From Eulemur rufifrons (lineage: Eukaryota; Chordata; Mammalia; Primates; Lemuridae): a DNA stretch of 64,000 bases. Shown one piece after another: positions 62,795 through 64,000 of this stretch; within the stretch, counting starts at the first letter, position 1; every line of letters begins with the position of its first letter. The position numbers and the translations under genes were made by a program. The DNA is taken from positions 64,857,001 through 64,921,000 of the forward strand of contig NC_090999.1 in assembly GCF_041146395.1 (NCBI RefSeq), in the 5' to 3' direction. The notes under the pieces were generated by a model. The model did no database searches. It had not been told where the DNA came from and was given only the letters and a program-made list of their open reading frames with translations.

Positions 62795-64000
62795 CTTCAG
62801 AATGACTTCATGACAAGTGGTCTGCTTCTGAGCGCTACCTTAAATTCCAGCTGCCCTGTTGGCTCCTGTACTTACAAAGTCTGAATTTATTGTGGGCCCT
62901 TGTAGTGCAATTTTTGACACATCATTAAGCTCCCTTTTCATTGGGAGCCTAAGGGCTTATTCAGGCTCACTGCGAAGAGTGCGCCTAAATAACGGTTAAA
63001 ACACGTGTCATGAGCTGCAAGGGGCTTGTTTGCCAGCAGGGCAAACAGTTCACTGTAGCTCAAGCGATATCCTACAACAGGGTGGGTAGAGATAATGAGA
63101 TAACCACACACCACAAGTGAGCTGTTCATCTTTGTCTTCAAGCATCTAAGAACACAGTTATCTCAGTAGGATGGTGCACCCTGGAGAGTTATAAATATCT
63201 TTCAGAAAGGTAAAGAAAAACAGTCAAAGAAAACACATCCGAAAAATACAAGCACAAGAAGACTTGTGAACAGTTTTTTTGAAGCAAAATTTCAGCTATA
63301 CCAGAACTTATTGAATCAGGCCAATAAGTTCTGGGTGCTTTTTGTGCAATATGTTTTATTTTAATTGTATGTAGATTTATTCTAATGTTGTGATGCTAAT
63401 CAACCTGTGTAGCTGTAATAAAATAAAAGCAATGTCAACACCTCTTCAACTAATCACACTGCTTTTTTCATCCTAGACACTGTATCCTCCCTACACAACA
63501 CCAAAGCACTATAAAAATTATTTATACAAATAAACTGTTATCTAAAGACTGAAAAGGTGTAATAAATTATGTGTAATATGGTGCAATTATGTGGTAATTT
63601 CTTTGTTTTAATTATTTGTATAGTTTTAATGAAGGGGTTGCTAGAAGGTGGAACCATTTCTATATTTAATGGAAAAAACAAATTTGTTTTTAAGAATGAA
63701 AACAAAGATAATTAGCTCTTAAATTAGAGGCATACTAATATATGCATGTTCCTAAATTATCGCCAGTATTATTACTTTGTTTGTGTTATCAAAACTTTTC
63801 TCTCTGGAGCTCTGATGTTGGCCATTCCAGTTATTTTTCTCATTTCTGTTAAATGTATTAATATCTTGCTGTTCATCAAGTGCCAAAATAAAGGTTAAAA
63901 AAGTTCTGTAGATTATCTACAGAAGAAAAATTGGGGTGGGTGATGACAACTATGATCTTTCAAGATGTAGTTTACGAATGCATAATAACTTAAGAAAGTG
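62795..64000. other. Intronic sequence with one strong hairpin, otherwise unrecognised
   Basis: Holds the 60-nt imperfect hairpin described separately at 63285-63344. The remainder is A+T-rich without recognised elements and runs to the window edge. Confidence 0.45.
63285..63344. other. 60-nt imperfect hairpin with a perfect 13-bp stem
   Basis: CCAGAACTTATTG (63301-63313) and CAATAAGTTCTGG (63322-63334) are perfect reverse complements around an 8-nt loop (AATCAGGC). The stem extends by AGC/GCT and CAAAA/TTTTG with asymmetric bulges, giving about 21 pairs. It could be a foldback relic or a small precursor-RNA-like structure. No function is claimed. Confidence 0.6.

Larger units (their letters stand above)
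37665..64000 (-). other. MCTP1: MCTP1 upstream intron (partial)
   Basis: This is sequence 5' of the membrane-helix exon on the minus strand. I looked for the preceding MCTP1 exon, which should end in a SLAAFV-like sequence, and did not see it. The intron therefore extends at least 26.3 kb, beyond the right edge. An unrelated small gene hidden here cannot be excluded by eye. Confidence 0.7.

Noticed and set aside
62693..62884. Plus-strand frame with His-Thr repeat
   Set aside because: It is a translated CA microsatellite.

Overview
The window is mammalian nuclear DNA, most likely from a strepsirrhine (lemur-like) primate. Two full-length Alus, at 15589-15939 and 28718-29049, carry the linker before the right arm (on the Alu strand AGAAAGAAATTAT followed by CAACTAAAAATATATA) that I associate with lemur and loris Alus. 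A young-looking L1 3' end at 40622-41425 also looks lemur-type. The species is inferred from repeats only.

The only protein-coding exons I can support are two internal exons of MCTP1 (multiple C2 and transmembrane domain-containing protein 1) on the minus strand. The exon at 37545-37664 (40 codons) encodes the first of the two C-terminal membrane segments. The exon at 17690-17743 (18 codons) encodes the acidic linker that follows it. Both are phase 0 at both ends, join in frame, and are separated by a 19.8-kb intron. The rest of the window is MCTP1 intron: the upstream intron on the right (37665-64000) and the downstream intron on the left (1-17689). I see no first or last exon, promoter or poly(A) site for the gene.

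The introns hold many layers of mobile-element and retrocopy insertions. Left arm (1-17.7 kb): an MLT1-type LTR, MIR and L2 fragments, a truncated Alu with a 16-bp target duplication, a 3.9-kb dead L1, a decayed hAT-transposase-derived gene (about 8560-9950), an RPL35 retropseudogene inside an MLT1-type LTR, a second MLT1-type LTR with a 5-bp target duplication, and a lemur-type Alu. Middle intron (17.7-37.5 kb): L2 and MIR fossils, a free left Alu monomer, a second lemur-type Alu, a ZNF580 retropseudogene and a 144-bp palindromic repeat. Right arm (37.7-64 kb): a minus-strand L1 3' end with an internal tandem duplication, another MLT1-type LTR, two tandem Alu right arms followed by an old L1 3' end, a Tigger-like MITE inserted in a MIR, microsatellites, and a 60-nt imperfect hairpin near the right end.

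Nothing prokaryotic, no CRISPR array, no operon and no intact mobile-element gene is present. Most open frames longer than 60 codons are chance or lie in repeats. The most informative items are the two MCTP1 exons, the hAT fossil and the two named retropseudogenes.
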